Source of the DNA: Bacillota bacterium
GTDB taxonomy: Bacteria > Bacillota > Clostridia > Acetivibrionales > DTU013
Length of the DNA stretch: 64,000 nt
Assembly (NCBI GenBank): GCA_023435925.1
Contig: JAEZLF010000135.1
Span: 12,979 to 76,978 of the forward strand
Direction of reading: 5' to 3'
Shown: in pieces, positions 44,737-54,990 of the stretch
How positions within the stretch are numbered: the first letter of the stretch is position 1
Layout: each line of letters opens with the position of its first letter
The notes under the pieces: model-generated
Told to the model about the DNA's origin: nothing
Databases searched by the model: none
Seen by the model: the letters and a program-made list of their open reading frames with translations, nothing else
Translations under genes and position numbers: made by a program

Positions 44737-46551
44737 ATGGCAGATCTAAGCAGTTTAAAAGTGACCAAGGAAAGGAAAAGACTTCATGGTACATTGCCTA
44801 AAGTAGGAATAAGACCGGCAATTGACGGCAGGCGCAGAGGTGTAAGAGAATCACTGGAAGATCAGACAATGAACATGGCAAAAGCAGCAGCACGTCTTAT
44901 TTCTGAAAACCTCAGACATCCGGACGGTTCTCCGGTTGAATGTGTTATAGCTGATACCTGTATCGGTGGTGTAGCAGAAGCTGCAATGTGTGCTGAGAAG
45001 TTTGCCAGAGAAGGAGTCGGCGTTTCACTTACAGTATCCCCCTGCTGGTGTTATGGTTCTGAGACCATGGATATGGATCCATTGATTCCAAAGGCCGTTT
45101 GGGGCTTTAACGGGACAGAGCGCCCGGGAGCTGTTTATCTGGCCGCGGTATTGGCTGCGCATAACCAGAAAGGGCTGCCGGCATTCGGTATCTACGGAAG
45201 AGATGTTCAGGACGCAGGTGATACGGAAATACCGGAGGACGTAAAGAGCAAAATTCTGAAGTTTACAAAGGCCGGTCTTGCAGTTGCGACGATGCGCGGT
45301 AAGTCTTACCTTTCAATGGGAAGCGTATCAATGGGTATCGCAGGCTCCATTGTGAATTCGGACTTCTTCCAGGATTATCTCGGCATGAGGAACGAATATA
45401 TTGACATGTCTGAATTTGTCCGGAGAATGGACGAAGGAATCTATGACAAGGAAGAATACGAAAAAGCATTGAAATGGGCCAAGGAAAACTGCAAAGAGGG
45501 TGAAGACCTGAATAGCCCGGAGCTTCAGGCAAGCAGACAGGAAAAGGACAAGCATTGGGAAACCGTTGTCAAAATGGCATTGATTGCAAAGGATTTGATG
45601 ATCGGTAACCCACGACTGGCTGAATTGGGTTTCGGTGAAGAAGCATTGGGACATAACGCAATTGCATCCGGTTTCCAGGGACAGCGTCAGTGGACAGACC
45701 ACTTCCCCAATGGGGACTTCATGGAGGCAATGTTGAATTCATCCTTTGACTGGAACGGCATACGTGAAGCTTTTGTTGTAGCAACGGAAAATGACAGCCT
45801 GAACGGAGTAGTTATGCTTTTCGGGCATCTGTTAACCAATACTGCACAGGTTTTTGCCGATGTCAGAACCTACTGGAGCCCTGAATCCATTGAACGTGTC
45901 ACAGGGAAAAAACCAACGGGTCATGCTGCTAACGGTGTTATCCATCTGATTAACTCCGGTGCTGCGGCACTGGATGGCGCAGGTCATCAGACCGTTGACG
46001 GCAAACCGGCTATGAAACCGTTCTGGGAGATTACGGCGGAAGAAGCGGGCAAGTGTCTGGATGCAACCTCATGGAGACCTGCAAATATGGGCTACTTCAG
46101 AGGCGGCGGGTATTCCTCGAAGTTCCTGACAAAGGGCGATATGCCGATTACTCTGATGAGACTGAATATGGTAAAGGGTCTCGGGCCTGTGCTGCAAATT
46201 GCAGAAGGTTATACGGGCGAACTGCTGCCTGACGCTACCACTACCATTGAGAACAGGACCGATCCTACTTGGCCGACGACGTGGTTTGCACCAAACCTTA
46301 CAGGCAAAGGCGCATTTAAGGATGTCTATTCAGTCATGGCAAACTGGGGAGCCAACCACGGTGCATTCAGCTATGGACATATCGGAGGAGATCTGATTAC
46401 AATGGCATCCATGCTGAGAATACCGGTATGTATGCACAATGTTCCTGAGGACAGAATTTTCCGTCCGTCAGCCTGGGGCGCATTTGGAACTGTTGATCTG
46501 GAGGGTGCGGATTTCAGGGCTTGTCAAGCTTTTGGACCGATATACGGATAG
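44737..46551 (+). CDS. fucI: L-fucose isomerase
   Basis: A 604-residue isomerase that converts L-fucose to L-fuculose (also D-arabinose to D-ribulose) with Mn2+. The start [20 protein letters not shown], the region [19 protein letters not shown] and the C-terminal GHIGGDLI are typical of FucI. Length is close to the 591 residues of the E. coli enzyme. GAGGGAGG stands at the ATG. It is controlled by the adjacent LacI regulator. No fuculokinase or aldolase is in the window, so the later steps lie elsewhere or use other kinases such as DhaKL. Confidence 0.95.
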   Translation: MADLSSLKVTKERKRLHGTLPKVGIRPAIDGRRRGVRESLEDQTMNMAKAAARLISENLRHPDGSPVECVIADTCIGGVAEAAMCAEKFAREGVGVSLTVSPCWCYGSETMDMDPLIPKAVWGFNGTERPGAVYLAAVLAAHNQKGLPAFGIYGRDVQDAGDTEIPEDVKSKILKFTKAGLAVATMRGKSYLSMGSVSMGIAGSIVNSDFFQDYLGMRNEYIDMSEFVRRMDEGIYDKEEYEKALKWAKENCKEGEDLNSPELQASRQEKDKHWETVVKMALIAKDLMIGNPRLAELGFGEEALGHNAIASGFQGQRQWTDHFPNGDFMEAMLNSSFDWNGIREAFVVATENDSLNGVVMLFGHLLTNTAQVFADVRTYWSPESIERVTGKKPTGHAANGVIHLINSGAAALDGAGHQTVDGKPAMKPFWEITAEEAGKCLDATSWRPANMGYFRGGGYSSKFLTKGDMPITLMRLNMVKGLGPVLQIAEGYTGELLPDATTTIENRTDPTWPTTWFAPNLTGKGAFKDVYSVMANWGANHGAFSYGHIGGDLITMASMLRIPVCMHNVPEDRIFRPSAWGAFGTVDLEGADFRACQAFGPIYG

Positions 46552-46579
46552 TAGTGTTATAACGATAAATTCATAAGTT

Positions 46580-46640
46580 GCCGGAGCAGTGGGCCGGACT
46601 GGTTTGGACCGGTCAAGACCTTCCTGCCCCGGCTGTTTTT
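46580..46640 (+). terminator. Terminator after fucI
   Basis: GCCGGAGCAG (46580-46589) pairs with CTGCCCCGGC (46624-46633) with one mismatch. An inner GACTGG/CCGGTC stem is present and TGTTTTT follows. Confidence 0.75.
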
Positions 46641-46675
46641 ATGGAACTGCAGAATGTAAAATTTATTTGCCTATA

Positions 46676-46704
46676 TTGACTTATTGATTTAATTGTACTA
46701 ATAT
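46676..46704 (+). promoter_or_regulatory. Promoter of the V/A-ATPase operon
   Basis: TTGACT (46676-46681) and TAATAT (46699-46704) with a 17-bp spacer. The 5' leader before the first subunit gene is about 250 bp. Confidence 0.7.
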
Positions 46705-46789
46705 TGGTAGTATCGCATAAATTTGCTTTAAGTTGGTAGGCGGATTTTTCCTGTTTACTTGGGCGTTTTGTTTTGCGGGGAAATGAATA

Positions 46790-46930
46790 GTGGAGATAAA
46801 ATGCAAGGTTGAAAGTATGCAAGTGGTAGAAAACTGCTATTTGGGCTTCCATAATATGGGGGTCTTTTACATTTGGCGGGAAATTGCCAAGCTGGATGAT
46901 TATGGATACGTTGCTTGTATAGTTGTTTAG
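46790..46930 (+). CDS. Small open frame in the ATPase leader (46 residues), doubtful
   Basis: A GTG at 46790 (GGGG 9 bp upstream) or ATG 46817 opens a frame ending at TAG 46928-46930. The peptide contains the aromatic-rich stretch CYLGFHNMGVFYIWREIAKL. It lies wholly within the leader of the ATPase operon, 27 bp before the first subunit gene. No family is recognised. It could be a leader peptide, a real small protein or chance. Confidence 0.25.
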   Translation: MEIKCKVESMQVVENCYLGFHNMGVFYIWREIAKLDDYGYVACIVV

Positions 46931-46957
46931 GGTACGTTATAGCAGGAGGTATTGAGT

Positions 46958-47290
46958 GTGAAGGAAATTATTGAACAGATTTCGCGGATTGATGCAGTAG
47001 CATTCGAAAATGAGCAAAAGAATCGTAAAATTTTAGCTAATGAGAAGCAAAGACTTGAAAACGAGATAAAAAGATATCGTGATAAGAAATTGAGTGCTGC
47101 AAATGAAAAAGCAAAAATCATATATCACCAGACCGTGGGAAAAACAAAAGCTGAATACCAGGTTCAGGAGGACGAAATAAAGAAGATATCCGGGCAGATT
47201 GAAAAATACTATCAAAGTGCGGAAAAAGATATAATCCAGAAAATTATGGGGGAGTTGTTTGAACAACATCACAGTCCCCCAACTTTATAG
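46958..47290 (+). CDS. V/A-type ATPase subunit G/H (peripheral stalk)
   Basis: A 110-residue, almost fully charged coiled-coil protein (NEKQRLENEIKRYRDKK). It pairs with subunit E to form the stator. GTG 46958 lies 8 bp after AGGAGG. First gene of a nine-gene operon. Confidence 0.8.
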   Translation: MKEIIEQISRIDAVAFENEQKNRKILANEKQRLENEIKRYRDKKLSAANEKAKIIYHQTVGKTKAEYQVQEDEIKKISGQIEKYYQSAEKDIIQKIMGELFEQHHSPPTL

Positions 47291-47329
47291 GCTCTTTTGC
47301 TGGTTACATTGAGGAAGGGAGGTTCGTGT

Positions 47330-48361
47330 GTGAATCCTTATATGGCTTATGAAGCAGTAGATACGAAGATAGCATCAAAAAAAAGAAATATTTTTGACAG
47401 AAATAAGCTTGACAAAATGCTGGAATGTAACACTGTTGAGCAAGTAACAGAGTTTCTCAGGAGCAAATATAACTTAAGAAATATTCTCTCCGATTCGAAG
47501 GGACATGCGCTCCACAGAGATGATCTGGAAACCCTGCTCAAAAGGTACCGCGTTACAGAAATAGAGAATTTGCTTCACTATTTTTCGGGACCTTACAAAG
47601 ACTTTCTACAGGGTATTCTTATGGAATATGAGATTTCCGATTTAATTATGATCCTGAGAAAAATGGCTAAAGGCGAATCTTCAAACGGTATAGAGAGAAA
47701 TTATATCCATTCGGAACAGTATTCTTCACTGAATTATGAAAAACTAGCAGCATCAAGAAATATTGCACAGTTTATGGATTGCCTCAAAAATACTCCCTAC
47801 TATAACTTTATAAAAACAATGACATTTACGGATGTGATAAAAATGGAGTTTCATATGGAGATGAAGCTCCAGTCGCTGCTTTATAGAACATTACTGCAGA
47901 ATTCACTAAAGCTGAATGCTGAGGATCAACGTACAGTCAATGAAATCATCGGATTGAAAATAGATTTTCTTAATGTACAGTGGATTTACAGAGCGCGCAA
48001 ATACTACAATATATCTCCGGAGCAGATTTTGATATATTGTTTGAGAGGCGGTTATAAGCTGAGCTTTGAAAGGCTGCAGAAATTATGCTATTCGAAAACA
48101 ACGGATGAAATACGGAAGCTGTCAAATGAATATTTGCGGTATCATGTATTTACATCAAACAATGAAGCGGATATTGAAAGAAATATAGACTTCTATATTT
48201 ATATAAAAATAAAGGAAAGGAACTACCGGGGAACCATAGGATTCGTGTTGTTGTATCTTTATAGGCTGGAAATCATTATTAAAGATTTAATCACGATAAC
48301 AGAAGGGATAAGGTACAAACTGCCAAAAGAAGATTTGAAGAAGTACTTGGTTCATTCATAG
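47330..48361 (+). CDS. V/A-type ATPase subunit C (rotor-stalk adaptor)
   Basis: About 343 residues of the AhaC/NtpC (V-type d) family, which connects the central stalk to the membrane ring. GTG 47330 is favoured because AAGGGAGG lies 7 bp before it; the open frame continues 11 codons further upstream. Here it precedes subunit I, which is not the usual order. Confidence 0.88.
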   Translation: MNPYMAYEAVDTKIASKKRNIFDRNKLDKMLECNTVEQVTEFLRSKYNLRNILSDSKGHALHRDDLETLLKRYRVTEIENLLHYFSGPYKDFLQGILMEYEISDLIMILRKMAKGESSNGIERNYIHSEQYSSLNYEKLAASRNIAQFMDCLKNTPYYNFIKTMTFTDVIKMEFHMEMKLQSLLYRTLLQNSLKLNAEDQRTVNEIIGLKIDFLNVQWIYRARKYYNISPEQILIYCLRGGYKLSFERLQKLCYSKTTDEIRKLSNEYLRYHVFTSNNEADIERNIDFYIYIKIKERNYRGTIGFVLLYLYRLEIIIKDLITITEGIRYKLPKEDLKKYLVHS

Positions 48362-48385
48362 TATAAAGCAGAGGTGATATAACAA

Positions 48386-50383
48386 ATGGCTATTCAAAAG
48401 ATGACTTTTCTTAAGATAGTGGGTTCAATTGAAGATATGCATGAGGTTCTTGGCAAATTGGTGCTGAGCGAGAATTTGCATTTTGATTTCGATGCAACTG
48501 ATGCATATGACAATAGCTTTATTATTCATCAGTATGAGACTGGCATGACCAGCCCGTCTACATTCATACGGGAAGATAATGAAGCCATTGAAGCACATTG
48601 CAGCGAAATGGAGAAATCTCTTGAGCTTCTGTGTACAGGATTGGATATCAAGCCGGAGATTGATACGGAAGGCGTCAGGAAGCGCCAATACAATATTAAA
48701 TATGCCAGCGAAGATATGTGCAAGCTGATGGAACTAATGGGCTCAAAAATCGTTGATATCAGTAAAAAGAGGGCTGAGATCAAGCAGCTGGAGCAACTTA
48801 ATGAAAAGTTGAATTGTATCAAGTATAAGGATGTGGATTTTGAAAGCATTACACATCTGAACTATTTTACTTATGAAGTAGGTGCTTTGTCAACAGAGAA
48901 CAGAATCCGCCTGCGGAAGAATTATGAAAATGTCAGTGCGGTTGTTCTTAATATTGGTACAATCAAAAATTCCGTTGAAGATCTTTATATGATCATTTAT
49001 CCGAAAAAGTTTGCGGATGAGACTGCAAAGCTGCTTAAATCAATGAACTGGGTAAAGATGGACATTCCGGAGAACTTAAAGGGCACTGTTTCACAGATGA
49101 TCAGTGAAACCAGCCGCCGGATTAAGACTCTAAATGATGAGATCCGTATTTTGTCAGGTTTGCTGTTTTCAAAGAAGGAAGAAACAAGGATACTGTTGAA
49201 CCGGATCTATACGGTAGTGATGCTGGAGAAAAAGATCGTGGAGCTGGAACGTGAAATTGTATACGGGGAGAGCAGCTTCGTTCTCAACGCATGGATTAAA
49301 AAGGATGACAGGCAAAAAGTGGAAGATGCGTTGAAAGAATTTAAAGAAAGGATCATTATCGAAGAAAAAAACGCTGATGAAATAGAAAGGCAGGTGATGC
49401 CACCCACACAATTCAAGAATAACAGATTTTTCAGACCATTTGAGAACATTATTAAGCTATATGGTTTGCCGTCCTATCATGAAATAGACCCGACACCGTT
49501 TATTGCAGTTACATTTTGCCTGATGTTCGGAATCATGTTCGGTGATATCGGACAGGGTCTGGTTTACTTAATTGCTGGTCTTTTACTATATAGAAAGAAC
49601 ACTGCGGTCGGGCAGATATTAACAAGACTTGGAGGCAGCTCCGTGGTATTTGGTTTTGTTTATGGAAGCCTTTTCGGACTGGAGCAGGCTGAGCTGCCAT
49701 GGCTGCCAAGCCTGACGGGAAGACCGCTGGATCCCAAAAATATTCCGTCGATACTGATTGCAGGAGTAGTATTCGGCGTTGTAGTCCTTACCATTTCCTT
49801 TATATTCGGTATTGTCAACTCGTTAAGAAAAGGCGATATCGAGGCAGGAGTTTTTGGTAAGAACGGTATAGCCGGGTATATATTTTATATCAGTCTGGTG
49901 CTGTCCGCTGTGGCAGTTACCGGTGTGATTGGTCTGCCGCTGATGGTACCGGTTACGACGATGCTTGTGAGCCTGCTGGTATTGATCCTTAAGGAACCGA
50001 TTACAAACCTTGTGATGGGAAAGCGTCCTCTTATCCATGGCGAGCTCAGCTCCTACCTGACGGAAAGCATTTTTGAGGGGGTAGAGACCATCCTTGGAAC
50101 GCTAAGCAATGCAATATCCTTTATACGTGTAGGGGCTTTTGCATTGAACCATGCAGGTTTATTCCTGGCATTTCTTGTGATGTCCGAAATGATGCCGAAT
50201 ATAGTATTGAAGCTTATCATATTAGCAATAGGCAATGTGCTGATATTAACGCTGGAGGGGTTGATCGTCTTCATTCAGGGACTGCGTCTGCAGTACTATG
50301 AAATGTTTAGTAAGTATTTCCAGGGCAACGGTATTGCCTTTCGTCCTGTAAAATTAAGCGATAAAGATATTGCAGAAACATAA
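48386..50383 (+). CDS. V/A-type ATPase subunit I (membrane stator)
   Basis: A 665-residue protein with a long hydrophilic, coiled-coil N-terminal half and seven to eight membrane helices in the C-terminal half (from about 365: FIAVTFCLMFGIMFGDIGQG). The conserved ion-path region EGVETILGTLSNAISFIRVGAFALNHAGL is present with its essential arginine. It forms the half-channels against the K ring. Confidence 0.93.
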   Translation: MAIQKMTFLKIVGSIEDMHEVLGKLVLSENLHFDFDATDAYDNSFIIHQYETGMTSPSTFIREDNEAIEAHCSEMEKSLELLCTGLDIKPEIDTEGVRKRQYNIKYASEDMCKLMELMGSKIVDISKKRAEIKQLEQLNEKLNCIKYKDVDFESITHLNYFTYEVGALSTENRIRLRKNYENVSAVVLNIGTIKNSVEDLYMIIYPKKFADETAKLLKSMNWVKMDIPENLKGTVSQMISETSRRIKTLNDEIRILSGLLFSKKEETRILLNRIYTVVMLEKKIVELEREIVYGESSFVLNAWIKKDDRQKVEDALKEFKERIIIEEKNADEIERQVMPPTQFKNNRFFRPFENIIKLYGLPSYHEIDPTPFIAVTFCLMFGIMFGDIGQGLVYLIAGLLLYRKNTAVGQILTRLGGSSVVFGFVYGSLFGLEQAELPWLPSLTGRPLDPKNIPSILIAGVVFGVVVLTISFIFGIVNSLRKGDIEAGVFGKNGIAGYIFYISLVLSAVAVTGVIGLPLMVPVTTMLVSLLVLILKEPITNLVMGKRPLIHGELSSYLTESIFEGVETILGTLSNAISFIRVGAFALNHAGLFLAFLVMSEMMPNIVLKLIILAIGNVLILTLEGLIVFIQGLRLQYYEMFSKYFQGNGIAFRPVKLSDKDIAET

Positions 50384-50406
50384 AAAATAAAAAATCGGAA
50401 GGGTGT

Positions 50407-50847
50407 ATGAATATGCAGTTTATATTATTTGTATTGGCAATAGCAATAGCGGCAGGAACAGTAATATATGGCCGGAGAGCTATGAAGAGGAACCAAAAGG
50501 GGAGTGTAAAGAAGGCAATTTTTGCATCAGTATCAGCTTTTGGCGTAGTCATGATTTCCATGATTGTAATAGCCATATCGGGCGATCCTGTATTTGCAGC
50601 CAGTGAAGCGGCAGGAGCAGCAGCTGGACTGACTCTTGGGGATGGGTTCAAGTATCTGGCAGCGGCACTGAGTACAGGACTTGCAACAATAGGTACAGGC
50701 TTGGCGGTAGGATCCGTCGGCTCCTCTGCGATCGGTGCAGTTTCTGAGGATTCGTCCATCCTCGGCAAGACATTGATATTTGTCGGGATGGCTGAAGGTA
50801 TCGCAATCTATGGAATGATCATTTCCATATTGATACTGTTTGTGTAG
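50407..50847 (+). CDS. V/A-type ATPase subunit K (membrane ring)
   Basis: A 146-residue proteolipid with four hydrophobic stretches. The last two (about 78-146) form a normal c-ring hairpin, with LSTGLATIGTGLAVG and the ion-binding glutamate in GMAEGIAIYG. The first two lack the c-subunit glycine pattern and any carboxylate. They end GDPVFAAS, like a cleavable leader or an extra helical hairpin. Confidence 0.88.
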   Translation: MNMQFILFVLAIAIAAGTVIYGRRAMKRNQKGSVKKAIFASVSAFGVVMISMIVIAISGDPVFAASEAAGAAAGLTLGDGFKYLAAALSTGLATIGTGLAVGSVGSSAIGAVSEDSSILGKTLIFVGMAEGIAIYGMIISILILFV

Positions 50848-50856
50848 GAGACTGGT

Positions 50857-51165
50857 ATGAAGTCATTTTTAGTCAGTGACAATAAGGATACCTGGGTGGG
50901 AATGAAACTTGCCGGAATAGACGGTGTTATCGTTCATACCCGTGAAGAAGTACTCAATGCTATAAAAAATGCCATAAAAAACGAGAAGATCGGGATTCTG
51001 ATATTAACTGAGAAAGCAATGGACCCAGTCAGAAAAGAAGTACTAGATTTGAAACTGAAATGTAAAAGACCACTTATTATTGAAATTCCCGACAGGCATG
51101 GCAGCTCGCATTCTCAGGACAAAATTACAGAATACATCAGAGACTCAATTGGTATTCGTATATGA
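50857..51165 (+). CDS. V/A-type ATPase subunit F (central stalk)
   Basis: A 102-residue alpha/beta protein of the AhaF/NtpG family: GIDGVIVHTREEVLNAI, GILILTE and PLIIEIPDR. It contacts subunit D and couples rotation. Ends just before the ribosome site of subunit E. Confidence 0.88.
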   Translation: MKSFLVSDNKDTWVGMKLAGIDGVIVHTREEVLNAIKNAIKNEKIGILILTEKAMDPVRKEVLDLKLKCKRPLIIEIPDRHGSSHSQDKITEYIRDSIGIRI

Positions 51166-51175
51166 GGTGAACTGG

Positions 51176-51808
51176 ATGGTAACGATTGAACAGAAACTTT
51201 CACTTTTTTCAAAGCTTCTGCATCGGCAAATGAATGATAAATTGACAGAAGAAATGGAACAGCTGAAAAAAGAGTATGAAGTAAAGATTCAAAAAAATAA
51301 GGCCGCAGTCGACAAAGAGGCTGAGGAGATCATAAATAAGGCCCGCAGAAAAGCAGAGGCGGAAAAAACAGAACTGATCAGTAAAAACAGGATCGGCTTA
51401 AAGAGAGAATATATGTCTGTAAAAGAAAAGCAGGTTGCTGTGCTGATGAAACGTCTTTATTCCGAGATAGATAATTTTATGCAGTCGGAGAAGTACGAAG
51501 CATATTTGCTGTCGTTGGTTAGAAAGCTGGCAGACACGGAACAACTCTCTGAAAACCTGATTATTTACATGACTGCAGGGGATTCTGAAAAGTATGGAGA
51601 ACGGATTAAAAATGAATTTCAGAGACTGCATCATGCTGCCTGCTCTTTACGAATAGCAGAGGATCATATCCTTGGCGGATTTATAGTAGAGGATCCCACA
51701 GCCAACACCAGAATCGACTCGTCTGTTGAAGCGCTTCTGGAAGACAGCAGGGCTTATATCATGCAAACGCTATTTCAGGCAATAGAAGCAGGTGATGGGA
51801 ATGGATAA
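51176..51808 (+). CDS. V/A-type ATPase subunit E (peripheral stalk)
   Basis: A 210-residue protein: a charged coiled-coil N-terminal half and a globular C-terminus with RIAEDHILGGFIVEDPTANTRIDSS, typical of subunit E. ATG 51176 follows GAGGTG; longer starts in this frame would overlap subunit F. Confidence 0.9.
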   Translation: MVTIEQKLSLFSKLLHRQMNDKLTEEMEQLKKEYEVKIQKNKAAVDKEAEEIINKARRKAEAEKTELISKNRIGLKREYMSVKEKQVAVLMKRLYSEIDNFMQSEKYEAYLLSLVRKLADTEQLSENLIIYMTAGDSEKYGERIKNEFQRLHHAACSLRIAEDHILGGFIVEDPTANTRIDSSVEALLEDSRAYIMQTLFQAIEAGDGNG

Positions 51809-53570
51809 AAACGAAGGCATTGTAAAGGAAATCAACGGACCTGTTGTGAAGGGTATCCAAATGGGTTCATTCAAGCTCAATGAAATGGTTACCGTCGGGA
51901 AGCAAAAGCTGATCGGCGAAGTTGTATCAATCGACGGTGATGTTGCCACAGTGCAGGTATATGAAGAGACAGAAGGCCTTCAGGCGGGAGAAAAAATTCT
52001 ATATACAGGAAGTCCGCTTTCTGCAACATTGGGACCGGGAATGCTTGGCAATATATTTGACGGTATACAGAGGCCATTGGGAAAGATCAACACCCTGTCA
52101 GAGAATTTTATTCCGGAGGGAATCGGTCTGTTATCTCTTGATGAGGAAAAGCAATGGGAAGCTCATATGACAGTGAAGCCCGGGGATGTTCTTCAGCCGG
52201 GAATGGTATATGCAACGGTGCAGGAAACCCTTAGTATTACTCACAAGCTGATGGTTCCCTGGCATTCCGGCGGAAAAGTAACTGAAGTAAAGCCGGATGG
52301 ATTGTACACACTGAACGATACGGTTGTTGTGCTGGAAAAGGCCAACAAGGAAAAGGTATCCCTCACACTGGCCAGTAAATGGCCGGTTAGGTCACCCAGA
52401 CCTATAAAACGAAGAATACCAATCTATAAGCCGCTGATCACAGGCCAGCGTGTCATCGACAGCTTTTATCCCGTCGCTAAGGGCGGAACGGTGGGAATAC
52501 CAGGAGGATTTGGAACTGGGAAAACTGTTACGCAGCATCAATTAGCGAAATGGAGCGACGCGGATATTATCATATATATTGGCTGTGGAGAACGTGGAAA
52601 TGAGATGACGGACGTGCTTGAGGAATTTCCTGCATTGATGGATCCAAGAACGGGAAGGCCGTTGATGGAGAGGACCATCCTTATTGCCAATACCTCCAAC
52701 ATGCCTGTGGCGGCTCGTGAAGCCTGCATCTATACAGGCATCACAATGGCAGAGTATTACAGAGATATGGGGTATGACGTGGCGATCATGGCTGACTCGA
52801 CATCAAGATGGGCAGAAGCTCTGCGGGAAATATCAGGACGTCTGGAAGAAATGCCTGCGGAAGAAGGCTATCCTGCTTATCTTCCGTCAAGACTTGCTGA
52901 ATTCTACGAAAGGGCAGGCTGTGTTGAAACACTAAATGGACAAGAGGCGTCAGTCACTATTATTGGTGCGGTTTCACCTCCGGGCGGTGACTTCTCGGAA
53001 CCTGTTACAGAGAACACCAAGCGGTTTGTCACGACCTTTCTGGCTCTGGACAAGAAGCTTGCCTATGCAAGACATTATCCAGCTATTAATTATCTTACGA
53101 GCTACAGCGGATATATTAACATGCTGGAAGACTGGTACAGTGAGAATGTTGCGCCTGATATGCTGGAATTGAGAGCAAAAATGGTAAAACTTCTTCAGGA
53201 GGAGGAGAAGCTGAACGAAATCGTTCAGCTGGTCGGAGAAGATGTACTTCCGAATGACCAGGCACTGGTATTGGAGATCGCCAGGATTATAAAAAAAGGC
53301 TTTTTACAGCAGAATGCACTACATAAGGAAGATACGTATGCAGTCCTTGAAAAACAGTATAAAATGCTTAAACTCATTGACGAGCTGTATGAAAATGCTC
53401 TGAGGTGTGTAAAAATGGACATACCAATCTCTATGATAAAAAGCCAGGAAGTCATGCAGGATGTTTTGAAGATGAAATATGATATACCGAATGACAGGCT
53501 AGAGCTGCTGGATCAGCTAAGGGAAAGGATTGTAGAAACCTATTATAACCTGAGCCGGAAATATGAATAA
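51801..53570 (+). CDS. V/A-type ATPase catalytic subunit A
   Basis: A 589-residue catalytic ATPase subunit. The P-loop GGFGTGKT is at 235-242, GERGNEMTDVLEEFP follows, and the catalytic-glutamate region and non-homologous insertion of about 90 residues (120-195) are present as in A/V-type A subunits. It overlaps subunit E by 8 bp; ATG 51795 and GTG 51792 are also in frame. Confidence 0.96.
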   Translation: MDKNEGIVKEINGPVVKGIQMGSFKLNEMVTVGKQKLIGEVVSIDGDVATVQVYEETEGLQAGEKILYTGSPLSATLGPGMLGNIFDGIQRPLGKINTLSENFIPEGIGLLSLDEEKQWEAHMTVKPGDVLQPGMVYATVQETLSITHKLMVPWHSGGKVTEVKPDGLYTLNDTVVVLEKANKEKVSLTLASKWPVRSPRPIKRRIPIYKPLITGQRVIDSFYPVAKGGTVGIPGGFGTGKTVTQHQLAKWSDADIIIYIGCGERGNEMTDVLEEFPALMDPRTGRPLMERTILIANTSNMPVAAREACIYTGITMAEYYRDMGYDVAIMADSTSRWAEALREISGRLEEMPAEEGYPAYLPSRLAEFYERAGCVETLNGQEASVTIIGAVSPPGGDFSEPVTENTKRFVTTFLALDKKLAYARHYPAINYLTSYSGYINMLEDWYSENVAPDMLELRAKMVKLLQEEEKLNEIVQLVGEDVLPNDQALVLEIARIIKKGFLQQNALHKEDTYAVLEKQYKMLKLIDELYENALRCVKMDIPISMIKSQEVMQDVLKMKYDIPNDRLELLDQLRERIVETYYNLSRKYE

Positions 53571-53602
53571 CGAGTTGAGAAAAGATTGAGGGATGTAGAT
53601 TT

Positions 53603-54988
53603 ATGAGAAAAGAATACTTGAAGCTTGAAAAGGTGGAAGGTCCTCTTATCGTTCTTTCTAATGTGAAGGATGCCGCTTATGGCGAAATGGTAACCATCAA
53701 GGTTGATCATGAAGAAACGAGAAAAGGAAAAATTATAAAAATTGAAGGATCAAATGTCATTATTCAGGTATTTGAAGGAACTTCCGGCATATCAACATAT
53801 AATTCTGCTGTCACGTTCTCCGGTGAACCGATGACCATTCCTTTATCCAGGGAGATACTTGGAAGAACCTTTAATGGCGTAGGCGAACCGATTGACGGTG
53901 CATACCAGATCGTGTCATCCACCAGGCAAAATATCAATGGGCGGCCTATTAATCCGATAGCACGAAGATATCCGAGAAATTTCATACAGACTGGGATATC
54001 CTCCATCGATGCATTGATGACCTTGATCAGAGGGCAGAAGCTTCCCATATTTTCTGGAAATGGTATAGCACATAATGATCTGGCTGCTCAAATTGTCAAG
54101 CAGGCTAAGATTGAAGGTGCCAACAGTGATAATTTTGCGGTTGTATTTGGAGCAATGGGTGTCCGGCATGACGATGCTGATTTCTTCATGAAGAACTTCC
54201 AGTCTTCCGGCGTATTAGACCATGTTGTTATGTATATTAATACGGCGGATGCACCGATTGTCGAGAGAATATCCACTCCGAGATGTGCACTGACTGCTGC
54301 GGAATATCTGGCATTTCAGAATAATATGCATGTGCTGGTCATTCTTACCGATATGACAAGCTATGCGGAAGCCTTGCGTGAGATATCTTCCGCAAAGGAG
54401 GAGGTTCCGTCACGTAAGGGATATCCCGGATATTTGTACAGTGACCTTTCTACTTTATATGAAAGAGCAGGAATGCTGAAGGGTAAGGAAGGCTCTATTA
54501 CACTGATACCCATACTAACCATGCCCAACGACGATATTACACATCCGATTCCAGATCTGACAGGTTTTATTACGGAAGGCCAGATTGTTTTGAACCGTGA
54601 GTTTAACCAGAAGAGCATCTATCCGCCGATAGACATTCTTCCTTCATTATCGCGTCTGATGAAAGATGGAATTGGAGAAGACTACACAAGAGAAGATCAT
54701 GCAGATCTTTCCAGTCAGATTTTTGCAGCTTATTCACGGGTGCAGGATGTCCGGTCATTATCGCAGATTATTGGTGAAGAGGATCTGAGCGATATTGATA
54801 AGCTTTATCTGGAATTCGGGCGCCAGTTGGAGAGTAGGTTCATTTCACAAGGCCGGAATGACAACAGGGATATCATTGATACGCTGGATCTTGGATGGGA
54901 GATTTTGTCCATACTCCCTGCCAGCGAACTGGACCGGGTACAATCCGGGATGATCGAGAAATATTACCGGGGTGACGGGGAGAGATAG
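53603..54988 (+). CDS. V/A-type ATPase regulatory subunit B
   Basis: A 461-residue non-catalytic nucleotide-binding-fold subunit. It lacks a P-loop and has [15 protein letters not shown] in its place, and [30 protein letters not shown] is the family signature. Alternates with subunit A in the hexamer. Confidence 0.96.
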   Translation: MRKEYLKLEKVEGPLIVLSNVKDAAYGEMVTIKVDHEETRKGKIIKIEGSNVIIQVFEGTSGISTYNSAVTFSGEPMTIPLSREILGRTFNGVGEPIDGAYQIVSSTRQNINGRPINPIARRYPRNFIQTGISSIDALMTLIRGQKLPIFSGNGIAHNDLAAQIVKQAKIEGANSDNFAVVFGAMGVRHDDADFFMKNFQSSGVLDHVVMYINTADAPIVERISTPRCALTAAEYLAFQNNMHVLVILTDMTSYAEALREISSAKEEVPSRKGYPGYLYSDLSTLYERAGMLKGKEGSITLIPILTMPNDDITHPIPDLTGFITEGQIVLNREFNQKSIYPPIDILPSLSRLMKDGIGEDYTREDHADLSSQIFAAYSRVQDVRSLSQIIGEEDLSDIDKLYLEFGRQLESRFISQGRNDNRDIIDTLDLGWEILSILPASELDRVQSGMIEKYYRGDGER

Positions 54989-54990
54989 AA

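Noticed and set aside
50407..50847. F-type ATP synthase c subunit
   Set aside because: Neighbouring A, B, D, E, F and I subunits are of the V/A type.
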